Assembly (NCBI RefSeq): GCF_003010935.1
Contig: NZ_PGGN01000002.1
Location: forward strand, 1,116,001 to 1,180,000
Length of the DNA: 64,000 nucleotides
Source: Phyllobacterium endophyticum
GTDB lineage: Bacteria > Pseudomonadota > Alphaproteobacteria > Rhizobiales > Rhizobiaceae
Direction: 5' to 3'
This document shows positions 27,435 to 37,171 of this stretch, in pieces. Each line of letters starts with the position of its first letter. Position 1 is the stretch's first letter. The translations under genes and the position numbers were made by a program. The notes under the pieces are model-generated. The model was not told the DNA's origin and did no database searches. It worked only from the letters and a program-made list of their open reading frames with translations.

Positions 27435-28670
27435 CTATTGGACGACGGATTTGTCTTTTTCCGGCAAGGCAAATATCTGGCCCGGGAAAATCATGTCGGG
27501 ATTGCGGATCTGTTCCTTGTTGGCCAAATAGATCGTCGTATAACGCATGCCTGCCCCATAGGTACGGCGCGAAATTTGCCATAGGCTGTCACCGCGACGA
27601 ATAATCACTGATCCGTCGACGCTTTGCAGCGGTGCGGCTGCATCGCCTACCTGCGGCGCCTGGCTGACGGCGCCAGTTTCGGTCTGTGTATCGGCATCGG
27701 TCGATGCCGGTGCGACGGCCGAAACACGCTCGCCCGCCTCGCGTTTGAACGGAACAGCGGCTCTGGCGACGACCGTCACTCCATCCTTGCCCAGCATGTC
27801 CGCACGTATGATATAGTCACCGACCGCCAGCTGTTGAACTGTCTGTACCAGAAACCGCCCGTTGGGCGCCGTCTTTGTCGTTCCGAGCAAAGCGGAATTT
27901 GCGTAAACCTTCACCGCGGAATCTGCCTGGGCGTTCCCGGCAACGAAAATCTTGCTCCCCTCGATCTCGACAGCTTCAACCGTGATCAACGGTTTCTCGG
28001 AAGGAGCAGCGACCGGCTTGTCTCCCTTTGGCGCAGCAACCGTCACTGGCTGCGTGGTTACCGCAGCTGTCTCGACAGGTTCGGGCTTGGTAATCATCCG
28101 GCTCGGCTGGCCCGATTGCTCGACAAGTGCCAGGACCTGGCCGCTCTTGGTTTCGGGAATGGAAACGATCGCCGTTTCGAGCGATGTGATCGCCGTCCCG
28201 TCCTGGCCGGTGGAGCGCAGCACCAGCTGATAGTCGCCGGGTTTCAAAGGCTCATCGAGCGCTATGACAAAATCTCCATTTTCCGTCGATTTAGCAGTGC
28301 CGATGACATTCGAGCGAGACAGGAGATCAACCGTGGCGTTCTTCGCAGCGTTGCCGGCGATGACAATGGTGCCCGATGGATCAACTCGCAGGACGTCGAA
28401 CGTAGGCGCGCCATTGTTCGCGATTGTCGGCGCGGGAGCCGGCGCAGCTTGTCCCAATGCAGCGCTGGTCTCCGGCTCTGTTGTCAGCGACTGGATTTGC
28501 GGCTCGGAGTTCTTGGCCGCAGGGGCTGGCTGTGTCTGCGCGGATCCGCTCATCACGGCGGACGGCTGGTCTACAATCTGCCTGCCCGGTACCAAACCTA
28601 TATAGGCGGCGACAAGACCTGCAGCCACTACAGTACCAAATCCCAAAAGCGCAAATTTACTCTCGAACAT
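27435..28670 (-). CDS. membrane-anchored LysM and Ig-like repeat protein
   Basis: An N-terminal transmembrane helix (about residues 7-27) precedes a Pro/Ala-rich linker, two Ig-like segments of the type VFAGNA...V..NGRF, and a C-terminal LysM domain at about residues 354-405 (RRGDSLWQISRRTYG to FPGQIFALP). LysM binds peptidoglycan, so a cell-envelope role is expected. It is 411 residues long and monocistronic. Proteins of this layout are common in rhizobia; the specific role is unknown. Confidence 0.85.
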   Translation of the reverse strand: MFESKFALLGFGTVVAAGLVAAYIGLVPGRQIVDQPSAVMSGSAQTQPAPAAKNSEPQIQSLTTEPETSAALGQAAPAPAPTIANNGAPTFDVLRVDPSGTIVIAGNAAKNATVDLLSRSNVIGTAKSTENGDFVIALDEPLKPGDYQLVLRSTGQDGTAITSLETAIVSIPETKSGQVLALVEQSGQPSRMITKPEPVETAAVTTQPVTVAAPKGDKPVAAPSEKPLITVEAVEIEGSKIFVAGNAQADSAVKVYANSALLGTTKTAPNGRFLVQTVQQLAVGDYIIRADMLGKDGVTVVARAAVPFKREAGERVSAVAPASTDADTQTETGAVSQAPQVGDAAAPLQSVDGSVIIRRGDSLWQISRRTYGAGMRYTTIYLANKEQIRNPDMIFPGQIFALPEKDKSVVQ

Positions 28671-28844
28671 CGTTCCCCGATCCTATTGTTCCTTTTGCTC
28701 TAGCGCCTTTTCTATCACGCTACAAGAAAACCCTTTAGATTCAGGCCCATTCTTTCGACGTACTATAACGAAGCCGGCATATGAAACGTTCGCCGCATTT
28801 GTACCGACTTGACGTTTGGCGATGTGCAAGGCACCACTCATCGG

Positions 28845-29450
28845 ATGAACAAGATTCGATCCATTTGTGTCTATTGCGGCTCATCACCGGGGCGCGACCC
28901 GATTTACAAACAAAGCGGCAAGCTTCTGGGCCAGACAATTGCCGAGCACGGGCTTGAGCTTGTCTATGGCGGCGGCACCAAGGGTATTATGGGCGCTGTT
29001 GCAGACGGCGTCATGTCCTCTGGCGGCAAAGTCACAGGAATTATTCCAAAATTCCTGATGAACAAAGAGGCCACAGAACACGCGCTTGGCCAGCTTTCTG
29101 AGCTTATTGTTACCGAAGACATGCATGAACGCAAGCATAAGATGTTCGAGCGCTCAGATGCATTCGTTACTTTGCCCGGCGGCATCGGTACTGTGGAAGA
29201 GATTGTCGAGATCATGACATGGGCGCAACTCGGGCGTCACAGAAAGCCAATGGTCTTCGCCAACATCAACGGATTTTGGAACCCCATGCTGGCTCTCATC
29301 GAGCATATGAAGGCTGAGGGCTTCGTCCATACGTCACATTTGGTCAATCCGCTTGTGGTAGACAAAGCTGAAAATATCGTACCTGCCATTCTCAATGCTG
29401 CTGCACACGGCAGCCGGGAAGGCAATGAAGCAATCATCGAACGGATGTAG
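28845..29450 (+). CDS. LOG-family nucleoside 5'-monophosphate phosphoribohydrolase
   Basis: Rossmann-like enzyme of the TIGR00730/LOG family, which cleaves ribose phosphate from (cytokinin) nucleotides. Motifs are VYCGSSPG near residue 9, YGGGTKG near residue 42 and PGGIGTVEE near residue 110. The start is ATG 28845 (MNKIRSICVYCG); codons further upstream lie in promoter-like sequence. The true substrate could be AMP or other purine nucleotides rather than plant hormones. Length 201; zntB starts 17 bases downstream. Confidence 0.92.
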   Translation: MNKIRSICVYCGSSPGRDPIYKQSGKLLGQTIAEHGLELVYGGGTKGIMGAVADGVMSSGGKVTGIIPKFLMNKEATEHALGQLSELIVTEDMHERKHKMFERSDAFVTLPGGIGTVEEIVEIMTWAQLGRHRKPMVFANINGFWNPMLALIEHMKAEGFVHTSHLVNPLVVDKAENIVPAILNAAAHGSREGNEAIIERM

Positions 29451-29467
29451 GAACCGTAAAGGATCGA

Positions 29468-30481
29468 ATGGCGGACAATATTACCTTCGATCCCCCAAGC
29501 AACCTATCCCTCCTCCAAAGTGATGAGTTTGTCATCGCCCACAGCTTTCGCGCGGACGGTACGCTTTTGCAGTCTGGCGATACCGAAGCGGCAAACAGCG
29601 CATGGGTTTGGAAGAGCTATGGACTCGCCGATGCCCGGGCACGGCGAATTATCGAGACTGACCTAAGTCTGCCGGAAGTGGTGCGGGACGCACTGCTCTC
29701 CCCTGGCGATCAGTATCAGATCACCTATGAAGACGGATGGCTTTACGGCGAACTTCCCGATCTGCAGCACAAGCATTATGGCGATCCCCGCGAGTTGAGT
29801 TATTTTCGGTTCGCTTTCAATGGGCGTCTTTTTATCAGCGGGCGCCGCCATCCGTTGCAATCGGTCGACGATGTGCGCCGTGCCATCGTGGGTGGAAAGG
29901 TGAAGCCAATATCCCCCAAAGCGCTTTTCAACGCCATTTTCCGCCGTTTCCTTGATCTTCTGAAGACGGAGATAACCGATCTCTCCGAGACGCTCGACTC
30001 AATCGAGGATCACATTGTCGGCGAAAACTGGCAGGGCGAGCGGGAGCGCCTTGTACCTGTGCGCCGCCAGATCGTTGTGTTCCATCGCTATCTCACCGCT
30101 GCGACTGGACTATTTCGCCATATCGATCACGCGGACCGGAGAGCATTCCCGGAAGAACTGGATGATCTGGTCGAGGGGCTGTCGCGCCGCGCTGAAACGT
30201 TGCACTCCGAAGGAGAACAACTACAGCAGCGCGCGCGTCTGTTACAAGACGAACTGCTTGCGAAATTGACGGACCAGTCAAACCGCTTTCTCTACGTTTT
30301 ATCCATAATGACGGCAGTGCTATTGCCAAGCACTGTCATCAGTGGCCTTTTCGGAATGAACACCGGTGGCCTGCCGCTTGCACAAAGTGATCATGGGTTT
30401 TTGCTGATCACCCTGTTGGCGCTTGGTACTTCCGCCATAGTATATTTCGTCGTGCGGAAGATTGGCCGCCCACGGAAGTAG
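29468..30481 (+). CDS. zntB: ZntB-type CorA-family metal transporter
   Basis: CorA-superfamily pentameric metal channel. A long cytoplasmic domain (residues 1-270) is followed by two transmembrane helices at about 272-292 and 305-325. Between them lies the signature GMNTGGLP near residue 296, which matches the ZntB subgroup (zinc) rather than MPEL-containing CorA. Length 337. It lies right behind the LOG-family gene and is convergent with rarD. Confidence 0.9.
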   Translation: MADNITFDPPSNLSLLQSDEFVIAHSFRADGTLLQSGDTEAANSAWVWKSYGLADARARRIIETDLSLPEVVRDALLSPGDQYQITYEDGWLYGELPDLQHKHYGDPRELSYFRFAFNGRLFISGRRHPLQSVDDVRRAIVGGKVKPISPKALFNAIFRRFLDLLKTEITDLSETLDSIEDHIVGENWQGERERLVPVRRQIVVFHRYLTAATGLFRHIDHADRRAFPEELDDLVEGLSRRAETLHSEGEQLQQRARLLQDELLAKLTDQSNRFLYVLSIMTAVLLPSTVISGLFGMNTGGLPLAQSDHGFLLITLLALGTSAIVYFVVRKIGRPRK

Positions 30482-30511
30482 ATCGCGGAGTACATGCGGA
30501 GCGTCCATACT

Positions 30512-31483
30512 CTAGCGATTGTGCGCGATTGCCGATTTCACTTTTTGCGCTTCATACACCATCGACCAGGTGTAAATCGCAAGTGCTGACCAGATAAGAA
30601 CGAAAGCGATGAGCTGGACGTGCGAAAATGGTTCGCCGAACACAAAGATGGCAATGAAGAAAACAATCGTCGGCGCAATATATTGCATCAAACCAATGGT
30701 CGTATACCGCAGCAGCTTGGCACCAAGGGCATAAAAGATGAGTGGCACCGCCGTAGCAAGTCCCGCAAAAAGCAGGAGACTTACATCATTCGGCTGGCCA
30801 TTGGTGAAGTGGCTTGTGTTCTGCGTCATGGTCCAGGCGATGAAGCCGAGCGAAGGAATGGACAATATCAGAACCTCGAGCGTGAAACCCTGAATGGCGC
30901 CGATTGGCAAAGTCTTGCGAAAGAAACCATACAAGCCAAAGCTGAAAGCAAGGATCAGTGAAATCCATGGAAGACCACCTGACCACACAGTCAGCAGAAT
31001 AACCGCACATGCGGCCAAAGCGACAGCAATCATCTGTGCCTTCGTGAGGCGCTCTGAAAGAAAGAGCCTACCGAGCACAACATTCACCAGAGGATTGATG
31101 TAGTAACCTAGCGCGGTATCAACAGTGTGATCGTTGGCGATCGCCCACACATAGGTACCCCAGTTGATAGTAATGAGGCTGGCCGTCAATATGGCCATGG
31201 CCAGCATGCGCGGGGTGGTGAAGGCGACTTTCAGATCGCCAAGCAAGCCAAGCCACCACAGAAGTGCCGCGGCAATGGGAACGGACCAGACGATCCGATG
31301 GGCAACGACTTCGAGCGCGGGTATGTGCGCGACCGACTTTAGATAGAATGGCAGGATGCCCCATAACAAATAAGCGCAAAGGGCGAAAATGAATCCCTTT
31401 TTGCCATCCGACAATCCAGCGAAAGCGTTGGACGTCGCAAGGGTTTCGGCGACTGCTCGATTGCTGTCTGTTCGTTCGGTCAT
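30512..31483 (-). CDS. rarD: RarD-type EamA/DMT permease
   Basis: Ten hydrophobic helices in two EamA repeats over 323 residues. Features of the RarD subgroup are the LLWGILPFYLK start and WGTYVWAI segments. RarD was named for chloramphenicol resistance in Pseudomonas; the physiological cargo is unknown. It lies 112 bases downstream of cimA in the same direction. Confidence 0.88.
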   Translation of the reverse strand: MTERTDSNRAVAETLATSNAFAGLSDGKKGFIFALCAYLLWGILPFYLKSVAHIPALEVVAHRIVWSVPIAAALLWWLGLLGDLKVAFTTPRMLAMAILTASLITINWGTYVWAIANDHTVDTALGYYINPLVNVVLGRLFLSERLTKAQMIAVALAACAVILLTVWSGGLPWISLILAFSFGLYGFFRKTLPIGAIQGFTLEVLILSIPSLGFIAWTMTQNTSHFTNGQPNDVSLLLFAGLATAVPLIFYALGAKLLRYTTIGLMQYIAPTIVFFIAIFVFGEPFSHVQLIAFVLIWSALAIYTWSMVYEAQKVKSAIAHNR

Positions 31484-31595
31484 CGTGCGCAGTCCTAGTC
31501 CCCGCGCTGCCTGCCGTCTATTGAATTCGACTGATCAATCGATCAAGCCACTTGATGTTTTCGGCAGTTTACGCGTGTTTTTGGCTTTTATAACC

Positions 31596-33209
31596 TTATT
31601 CAGCGGCAATCTTGCCCGCCAAATCCCGATTTTTCATCAATTTATAGACGATTGAGTCCATAAGTGCCTGGAACGAAGCATCGATGATATTGTCGGAAAC
31701 GCCCACGGTCCACCAACGCACATTGCTGGAATCCGTCGACTCGATGAGAACGCGTGTGATGGCCTCGGTGCCGCCATTGAGGATGCGAACCTTGAAGTCC
31801 GCCAATACCAGATCAGCAATCTCGTCCTGGTAGCGACCCATGTCCTTGCGCAACGCCAGATCGAGCGCATTGACCGGGCCGTGTCCCTCGGCAACGGACA
31901 TGCGCGTCTCGCCATCGACCTCCATGCGGACGACCGCCTCCGAGACAGTCTTGATATTGCCATTCGCATCGAACCGCCGCTCAACCATGCAGCGGAAAGA
32001 ATCCACCTTGAAAAATTCGGGTACGGTGCCGAGTGTGCGCCTTGCCAGAAGCTCAAAACTCGCATCGGCGCCCTCGTAGGCATAGCCCTCCGATTCATGT
32101 TCCTTGACCAGCGCGATCAATGTATCGAGCCGGGGATCGGATTTGGCTACTGGAATGCCGCGGCGTTCAAGCTCGTTGATGAAGTTGGATTTCCCGCCTT
32201 GATCCGAAACCATGACCTTGCGGCGGTTTCCAACTGTTTCCGGCGGCACATGTTCGTAGGTGGCCGGTTCTTTGATCAGGGCGGACGCGTGAATGCCGGC
32301 CTTGGTTGCAAATGCCGATGTGCCCACGAACGCACCTTGCGGATCAGGGGCGCGATTGAGCAGTTCGTCGAAACTGCGCGAGAGGCGGGAAAGTCCCTTT
32401 AATTTCTCGAGGCTGATCCCGGTTTCGAAACGGTTTGCCCAGCTTGGCTTAAGGAGGAGCGTCGGGATAATCGTCACCAGATTGGCGTTCCCGCAGCGCT
32501 CGCCGATACCATTGAGCGTGCCTTGCACGTGGCGGACACCAGCATCGATCGCGGCAAGCGAATTGGCGACCGCCTGCTCTGTATCATTGTGGGCGTGGAT
32601 GCCCAAGTGATCGCCAGGGATCGATTTTATGACGCTACGGACGATCTCGGCGATCTCGGCTGGCTGAGTGCCGCCATTAGTGTCGCACAGCACGACCCAG
32701 CGTGCACCGGCCTCATATGCCTTGTGTGCGCAGGCCAGCGCGTAGTCAGGGTTGGCCTTGTACCCATCGAAAAAATGTTCGCAATCAACGATCGGTTCTT
32801 TGCCCGCGTCGGCGGCGGCCCGAACGGAAGCATCGATGGACTCGAGATTCTCCTCATTGCTGCAGCCGAGCGCAACCCTCACATGATAGTCCCAGCTTTT
32901 GGCAACGAAACATATCGTGTCGGCCGAGGAACGTATGAGTGCGCCGAGACCGGGATCGTTGGAAGCTGAAACTCCAGTCCGCTTGGTCATGCCAAAAGCC
33001 GCGAACTTTGCACGTGTCGTGCGCTTTTCAGTAAAGAACGCCGTGTCGGTGGGATTGGCCCCGGGATAGCCGCCTTCGACATAGTCAAAGCCGAATTCAT
33101 CCAGCATGGCGGCAATGACTTTCTTGTCCTCCAGGGAAAAATCGATGCCAGGGGTCTGCTGGCCGTCGCGCAAGGTCGTGTCGAAGAGGTAGATCCGTTC
33201 TTTGGTCAC
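31596..33209 (-). CDS. cimA: citramalate synthase
   Basis: Condenses pyruvate and acetyl-CoA to (R)-citramalate, a threonine-independent entry into isoleucine synthesis. The HMGL-like TIM barrel starts with FDTTLRDGQQTPG (residues 9-21), and the C-terminal LeuA-type allosteric domain occupies about residues 400-537. GTG 33209 overlaps the stop of the upstream gene and has purine-rich sequence before it; longer starts lie inside that gene. The TIGR00977 family also includes homologues of unsure substrate, so 2-isopropylmalate-like activity is not excluded. Confidence 0.9.
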   Translation of the reverse strand: MTKERIYLFDTTLRDGQQTPGIDFSLEDKKVIAAMLDEFGFDYVEGGYPGANPTDTAFFTEKRTTRAKFAAFGMTKRTGVSASNDPGLGALIRSSADTICFVAKSWDYHVRVALGCSNEENLESIDASVRAAADAGKEPIVDCEHFFDGYKANPDYALACAHKAYEAGARWVVLCDTNGGTQPAEIAEIVRSVIKSIPGDHLGIHAHNDTEQAVANSLAAIDAGVRHVQGTLNGIGERCGNANLVTIIPTLLLKPSWANRFETGISLEKLKGLSRLSRSFDELLNRAPDPQGAFVGTSAFATKAGIHASALIKEPATYEHVPPETVGNRRKVMVSDQGGKSNFINELERRGIPVAKSDPRLDTLIALVKEHESEGYAYEGADASFELLARRTLGTVPEFFKVDSFRCMVERRFDANGNIKTVSEAVVRMEVDGETRMSVAEGHGPVNALDLALRKDMGRYQDEIADLVLADFKVRILNGGTEAITRVLIESTDSSNVRWWTVGVSDNIIDASFQALMDSIVYKLMKNRDLAGKIAAE

Positions 33210-33700
33210 TTGTCCTGCTTCTCCAACGGCCATTTGCCGGTGTCATGGTCCGGATGTTGATAAGAGACCATCGTACTCAGAAACTCGGCGGATTGCGGAT
33301 CACTGTCGGAGGTCTGACCAGGGAGCTTCGAAAGGTCATCGACGTATGGCAGTTTGTCTTCGATGCCCCACTGGATAGCCGGAGCGACCCCCTCTGGCTC
33401 GTCAAACGCGCCAATTGCGAGTGCCATCCCGTCCGGGGCCTCATAGGTCAGCGGTGTTCCGCATTCCCCGCAGAAACCGCGCTTGACATGATTTGACGAT
33501 TGAAAGCGCTTGGGTTCGCCTCGTGTCCAGGCAAAATCGGTGCCGCGCACCGATGTCAGCGGCGCGAAAAAATTTCCGAAGGCTTTTTGGCACATTCGGC
33601 AATGGCATATAGATGCCTCGCCTAGCCTGCCCTCGACTCGAAACCGGATCGCACCGCACTGGCATCCACCAGTATAGACAGGCTTGTTATCCAGACTCAT
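33206..33700 (-). CDS. GFA (CENP-V type) zinc protein
   Basis: Member of the glutathione-dependent formaldehyde-activating enzyme superfamily. Zinc-ligand cysteines are visible in GCQCG (13, 15), CHCRMC (32, 34, 37) and CGECGT (near 98-101). Most members of this superfamily have no assigned reaction. It overlaps cysS by four bases upstream and cimA downstream, so it is translated from a cysS-gfa-cimA message. Length 164. Confidence 0.9.
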   Translation of the reverse strand: MSLDNKPVYTGGCQCGAIRFRVEGRLGEASICHCRMCQKAFGNFFAPLTSVRGTDFAWTRGEPKRFQSSNHVKRGFCGECGTPLTYEAPDGMALAIGAFDEPEGVAPAIQWGIEDKLPYVDDLSKLPGQTSDSDPQSAEFLSTMVSYQHPDHDTGKWPLEKQDK

Positions 33701-35145
33701 CGCTTCACCTCCCAGGTTGTGACGCGTTCGCCCGTTGCCGGATCTTTTCCGTCTTTCAACTGAATGCCTTTCTCCAGCAACTCGTCGCGGATGCGATCAG
33801 CTTCGGCGAAGCTCTTGGCTGTCAGCAGGGCCAAACGTTTACGAATCTTGACTTCAACCTCATTCTCGAGTTCCGGCGCAACAGCTTCAACGCTCAGATC
33901 AATGCCCAGCAGCCCAAACACCGCACGATAGTCCGCAGGATCAAGGACGCGCGACTTTCTGATAGACGCCAGCCAGTTGATCAGGCTTGGCGTTGCCAGG
34001 TCATCAGACAGAATTTCGATTGCCTCATCCGGGATTACTCCGACGCTGGCATTACCAACATACTCGCGGGCTTTGACCAGGATGTTCTCCGCTTCCTCCA
34101 GCTTTCTAATACTGAAGTCGATCGGCTCCCTGTAGTTGGTCATCAGCATGGCAAGACGCAGCACTTCCCCCAGCCATTTGCGGCCGCCGAAGACGTTCGT
34201 TTCCAGCAATTCGTGGATCGTCACGAAATTGCCAACGCTCTTTGCCATTTTCTGGCCTTCGACTTGCAGGAAGCCGTTATGCATCCATAGATTGGCCATG
34301 CGCTCCGTGCCAAGAGCGCAGCAAGACTGAGCGATCTCGTTCTCGTGATGGGGGAATACAAGATCGATGCCTCCGGCATGAATGTCGAAGATATTCTTTA
34401 TTGGATCATCGCAATGCAGACCGCCGCCGAACGGCTCAAGCAATTTCGCCATCGACATGGCGGAGCACTCTATGTGCCAGCCTGGGCGACCGAGCCCTTC
34501 GATGCCGGCGGGCGATGGCCACCCCGGCTCGCCTTCCTTCGATGGTTTCCACAAGACGAAGTCCATCTCGTCGCGCTTGTACGACGCAACGTCAACGCGA
34601 GCACCCGCGATCATATCGTCAGCCGAGCGTCTGGACAGCAGCCCGTAGCGCGGACCCTTGGCAGCATTCATCGAGGATGGCGAGAACAGCACATGACCAT
34701 CGGCGACGTAGGCGACGCCTCGCTCTACGAGGCGGTCTATCATCGCGACCATTTCGGAAATGTATTCCGTAGCACGCGGCTGAGATGAAGGCGGTAAGTT
34801 GCCAAGAGCCGCCACGTCGTCCTGAAACTGCCTGTTGGTGGCTTCCGTGACCTTGCGTATCGCTTCGTTCAACGACAAATCCGGATAGTCACGAGCAGCC
34901 CGCGCATTGATCTTGTCGTCTACATCGGTGATGTTACGCACATACGTTACGTGGCTTTCGCCATAGATGTGACGAAGCAGGCGAAATAACACGTCGAATA
35001 CGATAACCGGACGGGCATTGCCGATATGGGCATAGTCGTAGACGGTCGGGCCGCAGACATACATGCGTACGTTTCTCGGGTCGATCGGCACGAACGCTTC
35101 TTTCGAGCGTGTGAGCGTATTATATAGGCTCAGTTCCTGCGGCAT
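33697..35145 (-). CDS. cysS: cysteinyl-tRNA synthetase
   Basis: Charges tRNA-Cys. Class I signatures are [10 protein letters not shown] (HIGH equivalent, near residue 38) and KMAKSVGN (KMSKS). Zinc ligands Cys and the EMAQ-like HHENEIAQS segment are present. I choose ATG 35145 (MPQELSLYN), giving 482 residues; 14 extra upstream codons are possible but poorly conserved in character. It leads a cysS-gfa-cimA transcription unit. Confidence 0.96.
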   Translation of the reverse strand: MPQELSLYNTLTRSKEAFVPIDPRNVRMYVCGPTVYDYAHIGNARPVIVFDVLFRLLRHIYGESHVTYVRNITDVDDKINARAARDYPDLSLNEAIRKVTEATNRQFQDDVAALGNLPPSSQPRATEYISEMVAMIDRLVERGVAYVADGHVLFSPSSMNAAKGPRYGLLSRRSADDMIAGARVDVASYKRDEMDFVLWKPSKEGEPGWPSPAGIEGLGRPGWHIECSAMSMAKLLEPFGGGLHCDDPIKNIFDIHAGGIDLVFPHHENEIAQSCCALGTERMANLWMHNGFLQVEGQKMAKSVGNFVTIHELLETNVFGGRKWLGEVLRLAMLMTNYREPIDFSIRKLEEAENILVKAREYVGNASVGVIPDEAIEILSDDLATPSLINWLASIRKSRVLDPADYRAVFGLLGIDLSVEAVAPELENEVEVKIRKRLALLTAKSFAEADRIRDELLEKGIQLKDGKDPATGERVTTWEVKR

Positions 35146-35531
35146 TTTCTTAAGTCTCAAATCTCGTGTTTCATCGTGAGAACGCATATCGTCGCGCTGG
35201 CCTGGCGACCGGTGCGTTCACATCTTTATCAGAAATTTCGAGACGAAAACGGCCGGGCCAGCGAGCGCTAGCTGATAATAATCCGACAGGTGATAATGAT
35301 CGTTATGGGCGACGTTTTCATACCGGCATTTATGATCGAGTGTGGACCAATCGTCAAGGCGGTCCCGCGAGTGCCCGGTGTTGCATTTTTGCCGACTTCG
35401 CCATGGTAAATCGATATTAACCGGAAAGCCTAAAATCCTCCCGGAAGGTGCCTTTTTTCCGGCCAATTTGACCGGGAATCCTTGGGTCTTCGACTTTAGG
35501 GGAATAGGCCCCGCTTAAAAGGACCAGACCC
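35146..35531. other. intergenic region upstream of cysS
   Basis: 386 bases without a convincing longer gene; the open frames on both strands lack ribosome binding sites and protein-like composition. It must hold the cysS promoter (minus strand), and its right end precedes a small plus-strand gene. CCGGAA/TTCCGG (35441-35462) forms a short hairpin, with a T-run inside its loop. Nothing else is clear. Confidence 0.5.
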
Positions 35532-35696
35532 ATGAACGATGCCCAACAGGCAAAGCCGCGCGAAATCGTCCGAGCCGACCATCTTACCTCGCAATACCGT
35601 GCCATTGGCCCCGCCGCGATACTGGCGGCCGTCCTCAGTACTGTTCGCCAGCGGCCACAGTTGAAGTTTGCTTCAATTGTTCAGGAAACGGACTAA
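35532..35696 (+). CDS. 54-residue small protein, unknown function
   Basis: A short reading frame begins MNDAQQAKPREIVRADH and contains one mildly hydrophobic stretch (about residues 25-38, IGPAAILAAVLSTV), then a basic segment. An AAAAGGA ribosome binding site lies eight bases before the ATG, the strongest reason to believe it. Its last 24 bases overlap the 3' end of the convergent lysE-type gene. It could be a small membrane-associated protein. Function unknown. Confidence 0.5.
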   Translation: MNDAQQAKPREIVRADHLTSQYRAIGPAAILAAVLSTVRQRPQLKFASIVQETD

Positions 35697-36287
35697 CAAA
35701 CTTAGACCGATACCGGCCATCACGAGGCCGATCAGTACATCAAGTACACGCCATGCGGCCGGCTTGGCAAAAATCGGCTGCAATAGCCTGGCTCCATAGC
35801 CAAGGCCGAAGAACCAGACGAATGAAGAGAGCGCCGCGCCTGCGCCATATGCCGCGCGGCTTGCACCTTCGAAACGGGCCGACAGGCCGCCCAGCAGCAC
35901 GACCGTATCAAGGTAGACATGCGGGTTCAGGAAGGTCAGCGCCAAGACCGTGCCGATGGCCATCTTCAAGTTACCATTACCCGAACTTGCAGCCTCAAGC
36001 ACCTCCGGGTGGAGAGCGCGCCGGAACGCCACCGAGGCATACCAGAACAAAAAAGCCGCGCCGCCGAGCGTCACCACCGAAATGAGTGTAGGCGACCTGG
36101 CGATGAGCGTACCGAGGCCGGCAACGCCTGCTGTGATCAGCAGCGCATCCGAGAGGGCGCAGATGAGGCTCAGGATAAAGACATGCTGCCGCAGCAGACC
36201 TTGCCGCAATATGAAGGCGTTTTGTGCTCCGATAGCGATTATGAGAGACGCGCCGAGGAGGAAACCGGAGAGAGCGGCTGAAAACAT
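35673..36287 (-). CDS. LysE/ArgO-family amino acid exporter
   Basis: Six transmembrane helices over 204 residues, with the LysE opening GASLIIAIGAQNAFILRQGL near residues 12-31 and FLNPHVYLDTV in the fourth helix region. Members export lysine or arginine. An AGGAGGGG-type site lies upstream of the ATG. It has no adjacent LysG/ArgP-like regulator in this window. Substrate is inferred from family only. Confidence 0.9.
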   Translation of the reverse strand: MFSAALSGFLLGASLIIAIGAQNAFILRQGLLRQHVFILSLICALSDALLITAGVAGLGTLIARSPTLISVVTLGGAAFLFWYASVAFRRALHPEVLEAASSGNGNLKMAIGTVLALTFLNPHVYLDTVVLLGGLSARFEGASRAAYGAGAALSSFVWFFGLGYGARLLQPIFAKPAAWRVLDVLIGLVMAGIGLSLLVRFLNN

Positions 36288-36316
36288 GGGATTTCCTATA
36301 GGAGGGGTTGGGAGGA

Positions 36317-37072
36317 CTAGAACAGTTTCAGTTGCCCCTCGGGCTCGTATGACTTGCCGCGCGCGGATTGTTTCGCCGGTTCAATCACGCGATCCTGAAT
36401 TTCCGGACCTGTATTGGCGACATGGTTGACTTTTTCCGAAACGGGGATCGCTTCAAAGAAGTCCGCCTGCGCGGGCTTCATGAGATCGGCGACATGGCGA
36501 GGTTCCTGTGACTTGCAGTCGAGCCAACGTGTGAAATTCTTCTGTTCTATCACAACCGGCATGCGGTCATGAATGAAACGCAGATCCTCACTGGAACTGG
36601 TCGTCAAAATCGCGCCAGTGTCCATTTCAGAACCCTCCGCATTTCCCCAAGGCTCGTAAAGACCGGCAAACGCAATAATTCCACCATTTCGGGGGCGTAC
36701 CCAGTAAGCTTGCGATTTTGCCTTGCCGTCGCGCCGCCACTCGTAGAAGCCGGAAGCTGGAATGAGCGCCCGCCTATGGCGCATCGCTGCCTTGAACGAT
36801 GCCTTGTCTATTGCCGTTTCCGAACGCGCATTGATCATAAGCGGGTAATTTGCGGTATCCTTCACCCAGCCAGGAATGAAGCCCCAGCGAACCAGCAAGG
36901 CTCTGCGATCGGGCCTGTTGCTTCCCGGCGGAGGCGTCTCGCCCGCTATTATCATCAGGATCGGCTGCGTCGGCGCGATATTGTAGCGCGGCGGAAAATC
37001 GTCAAGCTCCATCAGGCCGAAATACGACATGACTTCTTCCGGTGGGTCGAGGAGTGAAAAACGTCCGCACAT
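36317..37072 (-). CDS. SRAP (YedK/HMCES) family protein
   Basis: SOS-response-associated peptidase fold that crosslinks to abasic sites in single-stranded DNA. The essential Cys2 follows the initiator Met (MCGRFSLLD), which fixes the start at 37072; the long upstream frame is rejected. The NIAPTQ, ARSE and PASGFYEW segments carry the conserved Asn, Glu and other active-site residues. Length 251, with a slightly extended C-terminal tail. Divergent from the Nudix gene by 99 bases. Confidence 0.93.
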   Translation of the reverse strand: MCGRFSLLDPPEEVMSYFGLMELDDFPPRYNIAPTQPILMIIAGETPPPGSNRPDRRALLVRWGFIPGWVKDTANYPLMINARSETAIDKASFKAAMRHRRALIPASGFYEWRRDGKAKSQAYWVRPRNGGIIAFAGLYEPWGNAEGSEMDTGAILTTSSSEDLRFIHDRMPVVIEQKNFTRWLDCKSQEPRHVADLMKPAQADFFEAIPVSEKVNHVANTGPEIQDRVIEPAKQSARGKSYEPEGQLKLF

Positions 37073-37171
37073 ATAATCAATGCTGCCTGGTCTATGGAGA
37101 TAATCCGCATACTCCAATGGCAAGTTTTGCGGACACTTGTCAAAACTTCTCTTACAACTTACCCCTGACGC

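Noticed and set aside
35166-35466. Open frames on both strands upstream of cysS
   Set aside because: No ribosome binding sites and no protein-like composition; probably chance frames in a promoter region.
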